54,410 nucleotides of DNA from Streptosporangiaceae bacterium (GCA_030038295.1 JASHPF010000061.1:1-54410), one strand, 5' to 3'. Numbered from the stretch's first letter, positions 24,914-33,772 are shown. Program-made: numbers and translations. The notes: a model not told the origin generated them from the sequence alone.

Positions 24914-26217
24914 CGCCCAATCCGGCCCGGCCGCGGTCGGCTGAGTTGTTCGAGCGGGCCAGCGCGATCCTCCCCGGTGGGGTGAACTCCCCGGTTCGCG
25001 CGTTCGGCTCCGTCGGCGGGACGCCGGTCTTCATGGCCTCAGGCAGCGGCCCGTACCTGACCGACGTAGACGGCAACCGTTACGTCGACCTGGTCTGCTC
25101 GTGGGGCCCCATCATCCTCGGGCACGCGCACCCAGCCGTGGTGTCGGCGGTGCAGGCCGCGGCCCGCCTGGGCACGTCCTTCGGCACCGTGACCGCGGCC
25201 GAGGCAGAGCTAGCCAGCGAGATCGCTGCCCGCGCTCCGGTCGAGCGGGTCCGGCTGGTCAACTCGGGCACCGAGTCGACCATGACCGCGCTCCGGCTGG
25301 CCCGCGGTTTCACCGGTCGCGGGCTGGTGGTGAAGTTCGCCGGCTGCTATCACGGCCACGTCGACGCGCTGCTGGCGGCGGCGGGCTCCGGGGTGGCGAC
25401 GTTCGGCCTGCCGGACTCGCCCGGCGTCACTGGCGCGGTGACGGCCGACACCATCGTGCTGCCCTATAACGACGCCGAGTCGGTCCGTCAGGCGTTCGCC
25501 GAGCGCGGCGGCGAGATCGCCTGCGTGATCACCGAGGCGTGCCCGGCCAACATGGGTATCGTGCCGCCCGCTGCCGGGTTCAACGAGCTACTCGCCGCGC
25601 TGTGCGGCGAGTACGGCGCGCTGCTGATCATGGACGAGGTGCTGACGGGTTTCCGGGTAACCAGGTCCGGCTGGTACGGCCGGGAGGGTGTTGCCGGGGA
25701 CCTGACCACGTTCGGCAAGGTGATGGGCGGCGGCCTGCCGGCGGCGGCGTTCGGCGGCCGCGCCGAGATCATGGAACGGCTCGCGCCGGCCGGGCCCGTG
25801 TACCAGGCGGGCACGTTGTCGGGGAACCCCATCGCCACTGCGGCGGGGCTTGCCACCCTGCGGGAGTGCACGCCCGAGGTGTACGCGCGCGTGGACGAGG
25901 CGGCTGCGGCGGTCGCGAAGCTGACCGCGGACGCCCTGACGGCCGCTGGCGTGCCGTTCCGGCTGCAGACCGCGGGCAGCCTGTTCTCGGTGTTCCTCGG
26001 CGTCACGGACCCGGTGCGCGACTTCGGCGCCGCCCGCAGCCAGTCGACCGCTGGCTACGCCGCCTTTTTCCACGCCATGCTGTCCCGCGGCGTCTACCTG
26101 CCGCCCTCACCGTTCGAGGCCTGGTTCGTGTCTGCCGCGCACGACGACGGAGCGGTCGGCCTCGTGGCCGAGGCACTGCCCGCCGCCGCCGCGGCCGCCG
26201 CGGCCGCGATGGGCTAG
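24910..26217 (+). CDS. hemL: Glutamate-1-semialdehyde 2,1-aminomutase
   Basis: A 435-residue PLP enzyme converting glutamate-1-semialdehyde, the HemA product, to 5-aminolevulinate. Motifs: [53 protein letters not shown] and the PLP lysine Lys270 in [16 protein letters not shown]. The C-terminus ends in an alanine run. The ATG at 24910 overlaps the prim-pol stop; the frame is open further upstream without similarity. In this genome hemL is separated from hemB by the glycosyltransferase block. Confidence 0.96.
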   Translation: MTPNPARPRSAELFERASAILPGGVNSPVRAFGSVGGTPVFMASGSGPYLTDVDGNRYVDLVCSWGPIILGHAHPAVVSAVQAAARLGTSFGTVTAAEAELASEIAARAPVERVRLVNSGTESTMTALRLARGFTGRGLVVKFAGCYHGHVDALLAAAGSGVATFGLPDSPGVTGAVTADTIVLPYNDAESVRQAFAERGGEIACVITEACPANMGIVPPAAGFNELLAALCGEYGALLIMDEVLTGFRVTRSGWYGREGVAGDLTTFGKVMGGGLPAAAFGGRAEIMERLAPAGPVYQAGTLSGNPIATAAGLATLRECTPEVYARVDEAAAAVAKLTADALTAAGVPFRLQTAGSLFSVFLGVTDPVRDFGAARSQSTAGYAAFFHAMLSRGVYLPPSPFEAWFVSAAHDDGAVGLVAEALPAAAAAAAAAMG

Positions 26218-26238
26218 GCCTAATAGTCTGGGCGGTCG

Positions 26239-26916
26239 ATGAGGCCAACCGAGCACGGCCAGCCGGCCGTCGCGCCTGCCACCGACACGGTGACCACCGT
26301 CGTGCATCTGGTGCGGCACGGCGAGGTGGCCAATCCCGGCCACATCCTGTACGGCCGACTGCCTGGTTTCCACCTGTCCGAGGCTGGCCGGCTGATGGCG
26401 AAGGCCGCAGCCGACTTCCTGGCTGGCCGCGACGTCACCGTGTTGCGGTCCTCGCCGCTGGAGCGGGCGCTTGAGAGCGCCGAGCCGATCGCGGCCGACT
26501 TCAGCCTCCCCATCCTCGTCGACGACCGGCTGATCGAGGCGGCCAATCACTTCGAAGGGCTGCACTTCGGCGTCGGAGACGGCGCGCTGCGCCAGCCCCG
26601 GTACTGGCGGCACCTGTGCAACCCGTTCCGGCCGTCCTGGGGCGAGCCGTACACCGAGGTCGTGGCCCGCATGCTGGCCGCGGTCAGGGACGCGGCGGCC
26701 GCGGCGCGCGGCCACGAGGCCGTCTGCGTCAGCCACCAGCTGCCCATCTGGGTCACCCGCCGGTGGGTGGAGGGGCGCAGGCTGTGGCACGACCCGCGCC
26801 GCCGGCAGTGCGCGCTCGGCAGCGTAACGAGCCTGACCCTGGTCGGTGACCGGGTGACCGGCCTGACCTACCACGAGCCGTCCGGGCACAGCCAGTCACG
26901 GGTGGCAGGGGCCTGA
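26239..26916 (+). CDS. Histidine phosphatase family protein
   Basis: A 225-residue member of the phosphoglycerate-mutase-like superfamily. The phospho-accepting histidine is in LVRHGEVANPG; the second arginine is in SSPLERALESAEPIA and the second histidine in AVCVSHQLPIW. It corresponds to Rv0525, located between hemL and the cytochrome c assembly genes. Substrate unknown. It follows hemL by 21 bases and is probably in the same transcript, although TAGTCT nine bases before its ATG could also act as a -10. Confidence 0.9.
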   Translation: MRPTEHGQPAVAPATDTVTTVVHLVRHGEVANPGHILYGRLPGFHLSEAGRLMAKAAADFLAGRDVTVLRSSPLERALESAEPIAADFSLPILVDDRLIEAANHFEGLHFGVGDGALRQPRYWRHLCNPFRPSWGEPYTEVVARMLAAVRDAAAAARGHEAVCVSHQLPIWVTRRWVEGRRLWHDPRRRQCALGSVTSLTLVGDRVTGLTYHEPSGHSQSRVAGA

Positions 26917-27006
26917 TCGCCAGCATCTTTCGCGCCCCGGCGTCACGTCTCCGCACACAGTCGGGCACAATAGGCCCGTACTACTGCCTGTAGGAGATCA
27001 ATTCTG

Positions 27007-27612
27007 GTGTACCGCGTCGCCGTTCCGCTCCGGCCCGTGCTGCTCGCCGGCATCACGGCGGCCGCGATGCTGGCGGTGGCGGGCTGCGACGGCGGCGCCA
27101 TCGGCGCGGATACGCCGGTCAGCAGCGGCCAGAGCTTCGTCGGACATAGCTACGAGTCGACGTTCTATCAGCCGGGCCATCGTCCGCTGGCGCCGGCGGT
27201 GTCCGGGACCACTGTGACCGGCGCGCATCTCAGCCTCACCGCGTACCGCGGCGACACCATCGTGCTGAACTTCTGGGGATCCTGGTGCGCGCCGTGCCGG
27301 GCGGAGGCGCCCGCGCTGGGCCAGCTGGCGCGGCTGTTGCAGGCCCGCGGGGTTCGATTCGTCGGCATCGACATCAGGGACGAGCCCGCTAGCGCGCTGG
27401 CCTTCATGCAGCAGTTCAACGTGGACTACCCCAGCATCAGCGATCCGAGCGACGAGATCGCGCTGGACTTCCGCAGCACCGTCCCGCCCGCCGACATCCC
27501 GACCACACTGGTGATCGATCGCGACGGACGCATCGCCGACCGCGTCTTCGGCGCCTCCACCTACTCCGAGCTGCTGACGGTGATCGACCAGGTGATCGGT
27601 CAGCGGTCATGA
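27007..27612 (+). CDS. TlpA/ResA-like thiol-disulfide reductase lipoprotein
   Basis: A 201-residue exported thioredoxin-fold protein. The signal peptide ends in the lipobox LAVAGC, so the mature protein would be lipid-anchored through Cys30. The redox site is WCAPC in LNFWGSWCAPCRAEAPALG, and the cis-proline segment is PPADIPTTLVIDRDG. In cytochrome c System II it keeps the apocytochrome CxxCH thiols reduced. GTG 27007 follows TAGGAGATC. Its stop overlaps resB by four bases (ATGA). The usual electron donor gene ccdA, between tlpA and resB in mycobacteria, is missing here. Confidence 0.93.
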   Translation: MYRVAVPLRPVLLAGITAAAMLAVAGCDGGAIGADTPVSSGQSFVGHSYESTFYQPGHRPLAPAVSGTTVTGAHLSLTAYRGDTIVLNFWGSWCAPCRAEAPALGQLARLLQARGVRFVGIDIRDEPASALAFMQQFNVDYPSISDPSDEIALDFRSTVPPADIPTTLVIDRDGRIADRVFGASTYSELLTVIDQVIGQRS

Positions 27613-29426
27613 CCTCTACCGAAAGCGCCGAGACCAGGGCGACGACGGCCGCGGCTGAGGCGGCGGAGTCGGCCGGGTGGGCCGAGTCGACGACGGCGAG
27701 CGTGACCGAGCCGACGGCGACCACCGACGCCGGCGGCCTGACCCGGCTTCCGCTGGGCGGCTGGCTGCGCTGGGGCTGGCGCCAGCTCACCTCCATGCGC
27801 ACCGCGCTGATCCTGCTGTTCCTGCTGGCGCTGGCGAGCGTGCCCGGGTCCGTGCTGCCGCAGCAGGGAATCGACCCAGCCGCGGTCAGCCAGTACTACC
27901 AGTCGCACCCCGCGCTCGCGCCGTTCCTGAACCGCCTGTCGCTGTTCAACGTTTTCGCCGCACCGTGGTTCGCAGCGATCTACCTGCTGTTGTTCACCTC
28001 GCTCGCCGGGTGCGTGCTGCCGCGCACCTTCCGCCTCGTGGGGTCGGCCCGGCAGCAGCCGCCGCGCGCACCGACGAATCTGGCCAGGCTGCCGGCCAGC
28101 GCGAGCTTCGTCACGGCGACCGCACCCGGGCCCGCCTTGCAGCAGGCGGCCGGCCTGCTGCGCGGCCGCCGGTTCCGGATCAGCGAAGGCGAGGGCTGGG
28201 TCTCCGCGGAGAAGGGCTACCTGCGTGAGGTCGGAAACCTGCTGTTCCACATCGCGCTGCTCGCCCTGCTGTTCTCGGTGGGCCTCGGCGGCATCTTCGG
28301 CTACAAGGCGAACCGGCTGCTCATCGTCGGCCAGGGGTTCGCCGACACCCCCACCGCGCTGGACGTGTTCCGGCCCGGCCGCTTCGTCGGACCCGGTGAC
28401 CTGGCCCCGTTCTCGATCACTCTGCACGGCTTCAGCGCGCAGTACGTCACGTCGGGCCCCGAGCTCTATGAGCCGCTGAACTACGACGCCAACCTCAGCT
28501 ACACGGCGGCGCCCGGCGCGCCGGTGCGGCACTATCAGCTCCGGGTGAACCACCCGCTCGTCGTCGACAGCGTGAGCGTCTACCTGATCGGACACGGGTA
28601 CGCGCCGGTGTTCAAGGTCACCGATGGCACCGGCAAGGTGCGCTGGGACGGTCCGGTGCCGTTCATCCCGGTGGACCAGACGACGCTCACGTCCGAGGGC
28701 GTGATCAAGGTCCCGGACGCCAAGCCCGGCCAGCTCGGCTTCGCGGGGGTCTTCCTGCCGTCCGCGGTGGACGAGGGCGGGCGGCTTGAGTCAGCCTTTC
28801 CGGCGGCGCTGAACCCGCGGGTGAGCCTCGTCGGCTTCACCGGCAATCTCGGCATGAACTCCGGCCAGGCTCAGTCGGTCTATCAGCTGGATACCACGGG
28901 GCTGCACGAGCTCCCGATGCAGCCGCGACCGCTCGCGGCCGGCCAGTCGATGAAGCTGCCCGACGGTCTCGGGACCGTGACCTACGTTGGCTACCAGCAG
29001 TGGATCAGCCTCGCCATCACCTACGACCCCGGCCAGCTGCCCGCCCTCGTCTCCGCCATCGTCGCCCTCGCGGGCCTGATCCTCTCCTTCCTGGTCCGGC
29101 GGCGGCGGATGTTCGTGCGCGCCGTCGCTGCCGCGGACGGGAGCACGCGGGTCACCGTCGGCGGGCTGGCGCGTTCGGACGCGGCAGGCGGCTTCGAGGC
29201 CGAGTTCGACACGCTGACGGAGCTGCTGCGGACCGAGCTGGCCGCCACCAGTGACGTCACCGCTACCGACCGCCAGCGGGCGGCGCTCACCAGCACCGCG
29301 GAGGCTGCCGCGGAGTCGCCCCCGCACGCAAGCGCTAACGGGGGTTCCGGGGGGTCGATCCCCCAAGCCAGCGCCGCGGGGGGTTTCGGGGGGTCGCCCC
29401 CCCAAGCCAGCACAGAGGGAGAGTGA
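27609..29426 (+). CDS. resB: Cytochrome c biogenesis protein ResB
   Basis: A 605-residue System II heme-handling membrane protein. After a 50-residue Thr/Ala/Glu-rich N-terminus come LRWGWRQLTSMRTALILLFL with the first helix, a second helix near residues 118-140, a third at about 208-228, a long extracytoplasmic domain (230-470) and a last helix near 475-497. With CcsB it delivers heme to apocytochromes c on the outer face of the membrane. The final 35 residues contain a 13-residue tandem repeat (GGSGGSIPQASA, GGFGGSPPQAST) encoded by G/C hairpin repeats, absent from typical ResB. Confidence 0.94.
   Translation: MTSTESAETRATTAAAEAAESAGWAESTTASVTEPTATTDAGGLTRLPLGGWLRWGWRQLTSMRTALILLFLLALASVPGSVLPQQGIDPAAVSQYYQSHPALAPFLNRLSLFNVFAAPWFAAIYLLLFTSLAGCVLPRTFRLVGSARQQPPRAPTNLARLPASASFVTATAPGPALQQAAGLLRGRRFRISEGEGWVSAEKGYLREVGNLLFHIALLALLFSVGLGGIFGYKANRLLIVGQGFADTPTALDVFRPGRFVGPGDLAPFSITLHGFSAQYVTSGPELYEPLNYDANLSYTAAPGAPVRHYQLRVNHPLVVDSVSVYLIGHGYAPVFKVTDGTGKVRWDGPVPFIPVDQTTLTSEGVIKVPDAKPGQLGFAGVFLPSAVDEGGRLESAFPAALNPRVSLVGFTGNLGMNSGQAQSVYQLDTTGLHELPMQPRPLAAGQSMKLPDGLGTVTYVGYQQWISLAITYDPGQLPALVSAIVALAGLILSFLVRRRRMFVRAVAAADGSTRVTVGGLARSDAAGGFEAEFDTLTELLRTELAATSDVTATDRQRAALTSTAEAAAESPPHASANGGSGGSIPQASAAGGFGGSPPQASTEGE
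29338..29413. repeat. Two 39-bp tandem units with G/C hairpins in the 3' end of resB
   Basis: The word CAAGCCAGC recurs 39 bases apart, each time preceded by a G-run/C-run hairpin: GGGGG-TCGAT-CCCCC at 29350-29364 and GGGGGG-TCG-CCCCCC at 29388-29402. A third, diverged copy of the coding repeat (SPPHASA) precedes them. Confidence 0.8.
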
Positions 29427-29433
29427 GCTAGAC

Positions 29434-30549
29434 ATGCCCATCAACGGGACGCTGGCCGATCTCAGCAACGGCCTGCTGCTCGCCGCGGTCGTGCTGTACG
29501 CGCTGGCCATGCTGTGCTACGCGTGCGACTTTGCCTTTGGCCGGGACCGGCTGCTGGCCGGTCTGACCGAGGCGGGTGCGGCGGCAGCCGGGTCCGGGGC
29601 CGCCGCAGGCGCCATGACCGAGACGGCCGCTCCGTCGCTCGTCGCCGCGGGAGCGCGCCGCCCGGCCATTCCGGTCGCCGCGGGCGCCGCGGTGCCGACC
29701 CGTCCCGCCAGCGGCTCGTCTGCTGCCGCCGCCGCCGCGTCGCCGCCCACCGGGACCGTTGGCCGGCCGGCGAGCCGGTGGCCGTCCGGGTTCTGGCTGC
29801 GGCTGGCGTTCAGTCTGACCTGCGCCGGGGTGACCGTGCACGTGCTGGCCATCCTGACCCGCGGGCTCGCCGAGCACCGGACGCCGTGGGGCAACATGTA
29901 CGAGTTCATCGCGGCGTTCACCTGTGTCGTGGTGCTGGTGCTCGTGGCGGCCTCGATCTGGCAGCGGGCCTATTACCTGGGGCTGTTCGTGCTGCTGCCG
30001 GTCGTGCTCGCGCTGGGCATCGACATCACGGTGCTGTACACGCCAGCCGGCTCGCTCGTGCCCGCGCTGCAGTCGTACTGGATCGCCATCCACGTCACGG
30101 CGATGATCGTGGCGATCGGCCTGTTCATCTTCGGCGCCGTGGCGACCACAATGTACCTGCTAGCCGACCGCAGCCAGCGGCGCCTGGCCGCTGGCCGGCC
30201 ATCCTGGTCGGCTGGCATTCTGCAGCATCTGCCCGGTGCTGCCGTGCTGGACCGGCTGGCCTACCGAAGCATTCTGTTCGCGTTCCCGGTCTGGACGTTC
30301 GGGGTCATCGCGGGAGCAATCTGGGCTGACCACGCGTGGGGCCGGTACTGGGGCTGGGATCCGAAGGAGACCTGGTCGTTCATCACGTGGGTGGTCTACG
30401 CGATGTTCCTGCACGCCCGGGCGACGGCCGGCTGGCGGGGCCGCAGGGCGGCGTACATTCAGCTGATCGGGTTCGGCTGCCTGCTGTTCAACATTATCGG
30501 CGTCAACCTCTGGATCACCGGCCTGCACTCCTACGCCGGAATGAGCTGA
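29434..30549 (+). CDS. ccsB: Cytochrome c biogenesis protein CcsB/CcsA
   Basis: A 371-residue integral membrane heme lyase component of System II. Helix 1 is at residues 12-35; a Pro/Ala/Ser linker (45-110) precedes seven further helices. The heme-binding tryptophan-rich signature is WGRYWGWDPKETWSFITW near residue 300, and WGNMYEF precedes it at about 150; flanking histidines are in VTVHVLAIL, AIHVTAMI and FLHARATAGW. The ATG at 29434 follows GAGGGAGAGTGAG; the upstream-open frame lies inside resB. It forms the resB-ccsB pair, ending 19 bases past the end of the convergent PLDc_N gene. Confidence 0.94.
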   Translation: MPINGTLADLSNGLLLAAVVLYALAMLCYACDFAFGRDRLLAGLTEAGAAAAGSGAAAGAMTETAAPSLVAAGARRPAIPVAAGAAVPTRPASGSSAAAAAASPPTGTVGRPASRWPSGFWLRLAFSLTCAGVTVHVLAILTRGLAEHRTPWGNMYEFIAAFTCVVVLVLVAASIWQRAYYLGLFVLLPVVLALGIDITVLYTPAGSLVPALQSYWIAIHVTAMIVAIGLFIFGAVATTMYLLADRSQRRLAAGRPSWSAGILQHLPGAAVLDRLAYRSILFAFPVWTFGVIAGAIWADHAWGRYWGWDPKETWSFITWVVYAMFLHARATAGWRGRRAAYIQLIGFGCLLFNIIGVNLWITGLHSYAGMS

Positions 30550-30989
30550 CGCTCACCACACGGATCCGATAACGAGCCCTCGAGGTCGCCGCCATCGCGG
30601 CTGTCGCGGATTCGCCGGTCGAGCTCGAGCAGGAACTCCGGGTCATCGTCAGGGCCGAGGGGCCGCGGCGAGGTCAGGAAGCCGACCGCGCCCGCAGGCT
30701 CCGCATAGCCGCCGGCCGCGCGCGCCGCGGGATGCCGGTACATTGCCTCCGCCGGGCCGAAGCCGCCGGCCGGATACGGGTTCGACCGGTGCCGGGCCAG
30801 CAACCGCCTGGGCCTTCCGACCAGGAGCCAGGCGACCGCGCCGAACACCCAGAACGCACTGGCGATCAGCAGCCAGGTGCCCTTGGTGAAGGTGAGGAAC
30901 TCCGAGTCCGGCGTCATGGCGATGTCCAGCATGCACGGCAGGACAAATCCGACGGTCGCGAGGACGATAAGCGCGCAAGCCAGCCACAT
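30531..30989 (-). CDS. PLDc_N domain membrane protein
   Basis: A 152-residue protein with two N-terminal helices (ACALIVLATVGFVLPCMLDI and WLLIASAFWVFGAVAWLLVG) typical of the phospholipase D-nuclease N-terminal domain, which is a membrane anchor module without catalytic residues. The cytoplasmic remainder is Pro/Gly/Arg-rich with a conserved-looking acidic patch GPDDDPEFLLELDRRIRD. In mycobacteria Rv0531 occupies the same place. Function unknown. It overlaps the end of ccsB tail to tail. Confidence 0.82.
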   Translation of the reverse strand: MWLACALIVLATVGFVLPCMLDIAMTPDSEFLTFTKGTWLLIASAFWVFGAVAWLLVGRPRRLLARHRSNPYPAGGFGPAEAMYRHPAARAAGGYAEPAGAVGFLTSPRPLGPDDDPEFLLELDRRIRDSRDGGDLEGSLSDPCGERQLIPA

Positions 30990-31405
30990 GGGGGCAGCCT
31001 AGCGGCACCTGACGCGTGCTCGGTCATGAAATGCAACATCTGCGCAAGTCGCCCCGTGCACTGCCTGACTGCGACGTTCGCCACGCTTGGCGGGTGCGCC
31101 CTGCCGGGGGCGAGCCAGATCTGGCGGCCATCGCCCGCATCCGGGCTGACGCCAGCGCCCGTCGGAGCATAGCCCGACGGCGTGTCCTCGGCTGATCAAG
31201 CCTGCAGCTCGTGAGATTCCGCACACCGGAAGCCACGCAGTGAAGCCGCGGCCTCCGGGGTCCCAGCGGCCGGGCTAGGCGAGTATCGTCGGCCACCGGC
31301 ACTGGCCCGACGGTGTCGAGTCGCTGCGCCGGACTTTCCGTGATTGCCTAGGCCAATCGCCCCGCCGAGCGTGGCGGAAAGGACCAAGCCGAGTACGTGG
31401 ACGCG
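30990..31405. other. 416-base region between the PLDc_N gene and bldC
   Basis: The short minus-strand open frames here (31024-31302, 30999-31226) have Arg/Ala-rich products with no recognisable motif. It must contain the promoter of the PLDc_N gene near 30990-31050 and the end of the bldC transcript. Nothing else is supported. Confidence 0.45.
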
Positions 31406-31606
31406 TCAGCCCGTGCCATTGCCGGAACGGTACTCGCCGTCCAGCAGCTCCCGCACCTCTGCCTCCCGGAACCGGCGGTGCCCGCCGGGGGTGCGGATGC
31501 TGCTAATTCGGCCAGATGCGGCCCACCGCGTCACGGTCTTCGGGTCGACCCTGAAAAGCGCGGCTACTTCCCCCGGCGTGAGCAAGCGCTCACTGTTGCC
31601 GTCCAT
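31406..31606 (-). CDS. bldC: Developmental regulator BldC
   Basis: A 66-residue MerR-like DNA-binding protein. The HTH is LLTPGEVAALFRVDPKTVTR and the wing is SIRTPGGHRRFREAEVRELL, nearly identical to Streptomyces BldC, which binds head-to-tail on direct repeats and delays the switch from vegetative growth to sporulation. Homologues also occur in non-sporulating actinobacteria. It stands alone, with a long AT-richer upstream region holding two palindromes. Confidence 0.93.
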   Translation of the reverse strand: MDGNSERLLTPGEVAALFRVDPKTVTRWAASGRISSIRTPGGHRRFREAEVRELLDGEYRSGNGTG

Positions 31607-31695
31607 CGTCTGCTACCCCCTGGGTCCAAGGTCCGTGCACAAGTGTCGCAGAAACTCGCGAACTTAGCCACAAACTAGAGTTTTATCCCTCGATT

Positions 31696-31708
31696 CGGAA
31701 AAATTCCG
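31696..31708. promoter_or_regulatory. Palindrome CGGAA-AAA-TTCCG upstream of bldC
   Basis: A perfect five-base inverted repeat around AAA, 90 bases upstream of the bldC start. It includes AATT, the core of known BldC half-sites, but the direct-repeat arrangement AATT-N6-AATT is not obvious, so the bound protein is unknown. Confidence 0.5.
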
Positions 31709-31709
31709 T

Positions 31710-31725
31710 TTGACTGATCAGTCAA
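31710..31725. promoter_or_regulatory. 16-bp perfect palindrome TTGACTGATCAGTCAA
   Basis: A perfect inverted repeat in the bldC/DUF4229 intergenic region, 104 bases before bldC. Size and symmetry are those of TetR-family operators. It also contains the -35-like word TTGACT in both orientations. Confidence 0.6.
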
Positions 31726-31915
31726 GACGTAACTCGGTCAATGACGGCACCGCGCGTTACGGCCGGCCGCGCCCGCCAGAATGACCGGACTCGGCGGGTG
31801 GTAATGGCCCGCGCCCAATGGGCGCACCTACTCGCTGTGGCCATCCGGCCTGGCGCCGCAGTAATGGAACCCGCGGGGCACCGTCACGGTGACCGTGCAC
31901 TACGCTCGTACCGTC

Positions 31916-32158
31916 ATGCGTGCGACGTTGTTCTACACCCTGCTGCGGATCCTGCTCTTCTTTGCCGCGGCGCTGGTGCTCGCCCTGTTCGGGGTGCACG
32001 GGATCACGCTGCTCGTGGTGGCACTGGTGATCAGCTCCATCATCAGCCTGCCGCTGCTGTCGAAGCTGCGCGACCGGATGTCGGCATCGCTGACCCGCCG
32101 CGTCGACAGCTTCCACGCCAGGCTCGACGAGGGCACCAGGGCGGAGGACGTCGACTGA
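31916..32158 (+). CDS. DUF4229 membrane protein
   Basis: An 80-residue protein starting MRATLFYTLLRILLFFAAAL, with two hydrophobic helices (about 8-24 and 29-48) and a polar tail containing LLSKLRDRMSASL. This is the pattern of the actinobacterial DUF4229 family. Function unknown. The ATG at 31916 is chosen because relatives start MRATLxYT; a GTG at 31889 would add nine residues. Confidence 0.82.
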   Translation: MRATLFYTLLRILLFFAAALVLALFGVHGITLLVVALVISSIISLPLLSKLRDRMSASLTRRVDSFHARLDEGTRAEDVD

Positions 32159-32182
32159 GCCCGCGCGGCGGTTTCAGCGGTC

Positions 32183-33772
32183 TTAGCGGTCGATAGCAGG
32201 CTGGTCGGCGAGCCAGCCCCCGGTGGTGAGCATCGCGAGCACCGCCTGAACCGCTTCTTGCCTGCTGACCGTGGACGTGTCGATGATCAGCTCGGCGTCG
32301 GCGGGCTCCTCGTAGGGATCCGAGACGCCGGTGAACTGATCGATCAGGCCCGCCCTGGCCTTGGCGTACCAGCCCTTTCGGTCGCGTGCCTCGCACACCT
32401 CGATGGGCGTGGCCACGTGGATGAGAAAGAAGTCGCCCGCCTCGCTGACCAGCTGGCGCACCCAGCTGCGGGTCACGGCGAACGGGGCGATGGGCGCGCA
32501 GATCGCGATGCCGCCGTGCCGTGCCACCTCGGCCGCCACGAAGCCGATCCTGGCGATGTTGAGATCGCGGTCCGCGCGGGAGAACGTGAGCCCGGCCGAC
32601 AGCAGCTGCCGGACCAGGTCACCGTCGAGCAGCGTCACCTGCCGGTCGCCTCGCTCGGCGAGCACATCGCCGAGATCGCGGGCGATGGTCGACTTGCCCG
32701 AGCCGGACAGTCCGGTGAGGAATAGCACGAGCCCGCGCTCTGACCGCGGCCGCCGCACCCGGCGCAGCTCGCGCGCGATGGCCGGCGGGGTGACCCACGC
32801 CGGGATCTCGCTGCCGGCGTCAAGGAGATCACCGAGCTGATCCGCGGAGAGGTCTTCGCGCTCGGTCCCCGGCTCGATGAGGGCGTGCGGCCGCCAGACC
32901 TCGGCAGCCGGGTCGTAGGCCCAGTCGCCGGAGGCGAGGATCGGGATCACGGCGCTCGCGGTCAGGTCGGCGTCAGCGGGCAGGCTGGCGGCATCCGGGC
33001 CTGCTCCGTCGGCCATGAGGTGAGTGGCCCCGTAAGCCGCCGCAACGCGCGCCCGGAGCGCTAGCTCGCGCGCGCGGCCCGCCGGACCGGCGCCGTCAGG
33101 GTGCGGTGGCAGCGGCACCGGGACCACCAGCGAGCCTGGGGGCAGGCTCGGCACGGCCGCGAGCACGGCCCGGATCAGGGCCTGCGGCGTTCCGACCACC
33201 TCAGGGTGCCCGCTGACCAGCGGAAGGATCAGAACTCGCGCGGCCAGCTGCCCGGCCCGGTGCCGGAGCTGGCCGATCTGCCTGCTGCTCAGCGGCCCGC
33301 GGGTGGCGAACGCGAGCACGGGGCCTGCACCGAGGCGGGTCCTGGTCTCCGCGGGCGTCAGCATCAGCCGGCGGAACGGGCCGTGCTCGGGGGGGCGGCT
33401 CGCCGATACCTGGCCGGCCAGCCGCACGAGCCCCGCCTGCGACCCTTTCCCGAATGCCGCCCGCTCGCGGATGGCCAGCACCGCGATCGGCGTGCCCTCC
33501 TGGTCGGCGAGCACCAGCCGGTCCGGACCGTCGACGGGCCGCTCCGGTACCGCGGCCGCGGGCAGGTCGAGGGTGACGGCGGCCGGGAACGGTGTGCCGT
33601 CGGGCAGCCGCCACGAGCTTGTCACCGCGGTCGCCTCGGCGGCGGTCATGAACCCCGTGAGTGGTGCGAACGCGCCCGACAGCAGCAGTTCGAGATCGCC
33701 GAGCTGGGTCGGCGTGAGCGTGCACGTCGGCAGGGAGCTGAGCTCCGCCGGGGAAACGGCCTCGGCAGCCAC
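32183..33772 (-). CDS. cysC: Adenylyl-sulfate kinase fused to a degenerate ATP-sulfurylase-like domain
   Basis: A 529-residue cytoplasmic protein. The C-terminal part (345-525) is a complete APS kinase: P-loop GLSGSGKS at 354-361, LLDGDLVRQLLSAGLTFS, RDLNIARIGFVA and the lid KGWYAKARAG; it phosphorylates APS to PAPS. The N-terminal part (15-335) has the PUA-like and sulfurylase-like layout (LLLSGAFAPLTGFM; SGDWAYDP; SAVIPILASG), but the catalytic QTRNPxHxxH motif reads FATRGPLSSRQ at 155-165, with both histidines lost, so it is probably not a sulfurylase. The GTG start has AGGAGGA in front. No cysD/cysN or PAPS reductase gene is adjacent. Confidence 0.9.
   Translation of the reverse strand: MAAEAVSPAELSSLPTCTLTPTQLGDLELLLSGAFAPLTGFMTAAEATAVTSSWRLPDGTPFPAAVTLDLPAAAVPERPVDGPDRLVLADQEGTPIAVLAIRERAAFGKGSQAGLVRLAGQVSASRPPEHGPFRRLMLTPAETRTRLGAGPVLAFATRGPLSSRQIGQLRHRAGQLAARVLILPLVSGHPEVVGTPQALIRAVLAAVPSLPPGSLVVPVPLPPHPDGAGPAGRARELALRARVAAAYGATHLMADGAGPDAASLPADADLTASAVIPILASGDWAYDPAAEVWRPHALIEPGTEREDLSADQLGDLLDAGSEIPAWVTPPAIARELRRVRRPRSERGLVLFLTGLSGSGKSTIARDLGDVLAERGDRQVTLLDGDLVRQLLSAGLTFSRADRDLNIARIGFVAAEVARHGGIAICAPIAPFAVTRSWVRQLVSEAGDFFLIHVATPIEVCEARDRKGWYAKARAGLIDQFTGVSDPYEEPADAELIIDTSTVSRQEAVQAVLAMLTTGGWLADQPAIDR

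Larger units (their letters stand above)
31607..31915. other. 309-base divergent region between bldC and the DUF4229 gene
   Basis: The part next to bldC (31660-31740) is strikingly AT-richer and contains two perfect palindromes listed separately. Nearer 31916 the DNA returns to high GC. Both divergent promoters must lie here; TTTGACTGATC on the plus strand contains a TTGACT -35-like word. Confidence 0.5.
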
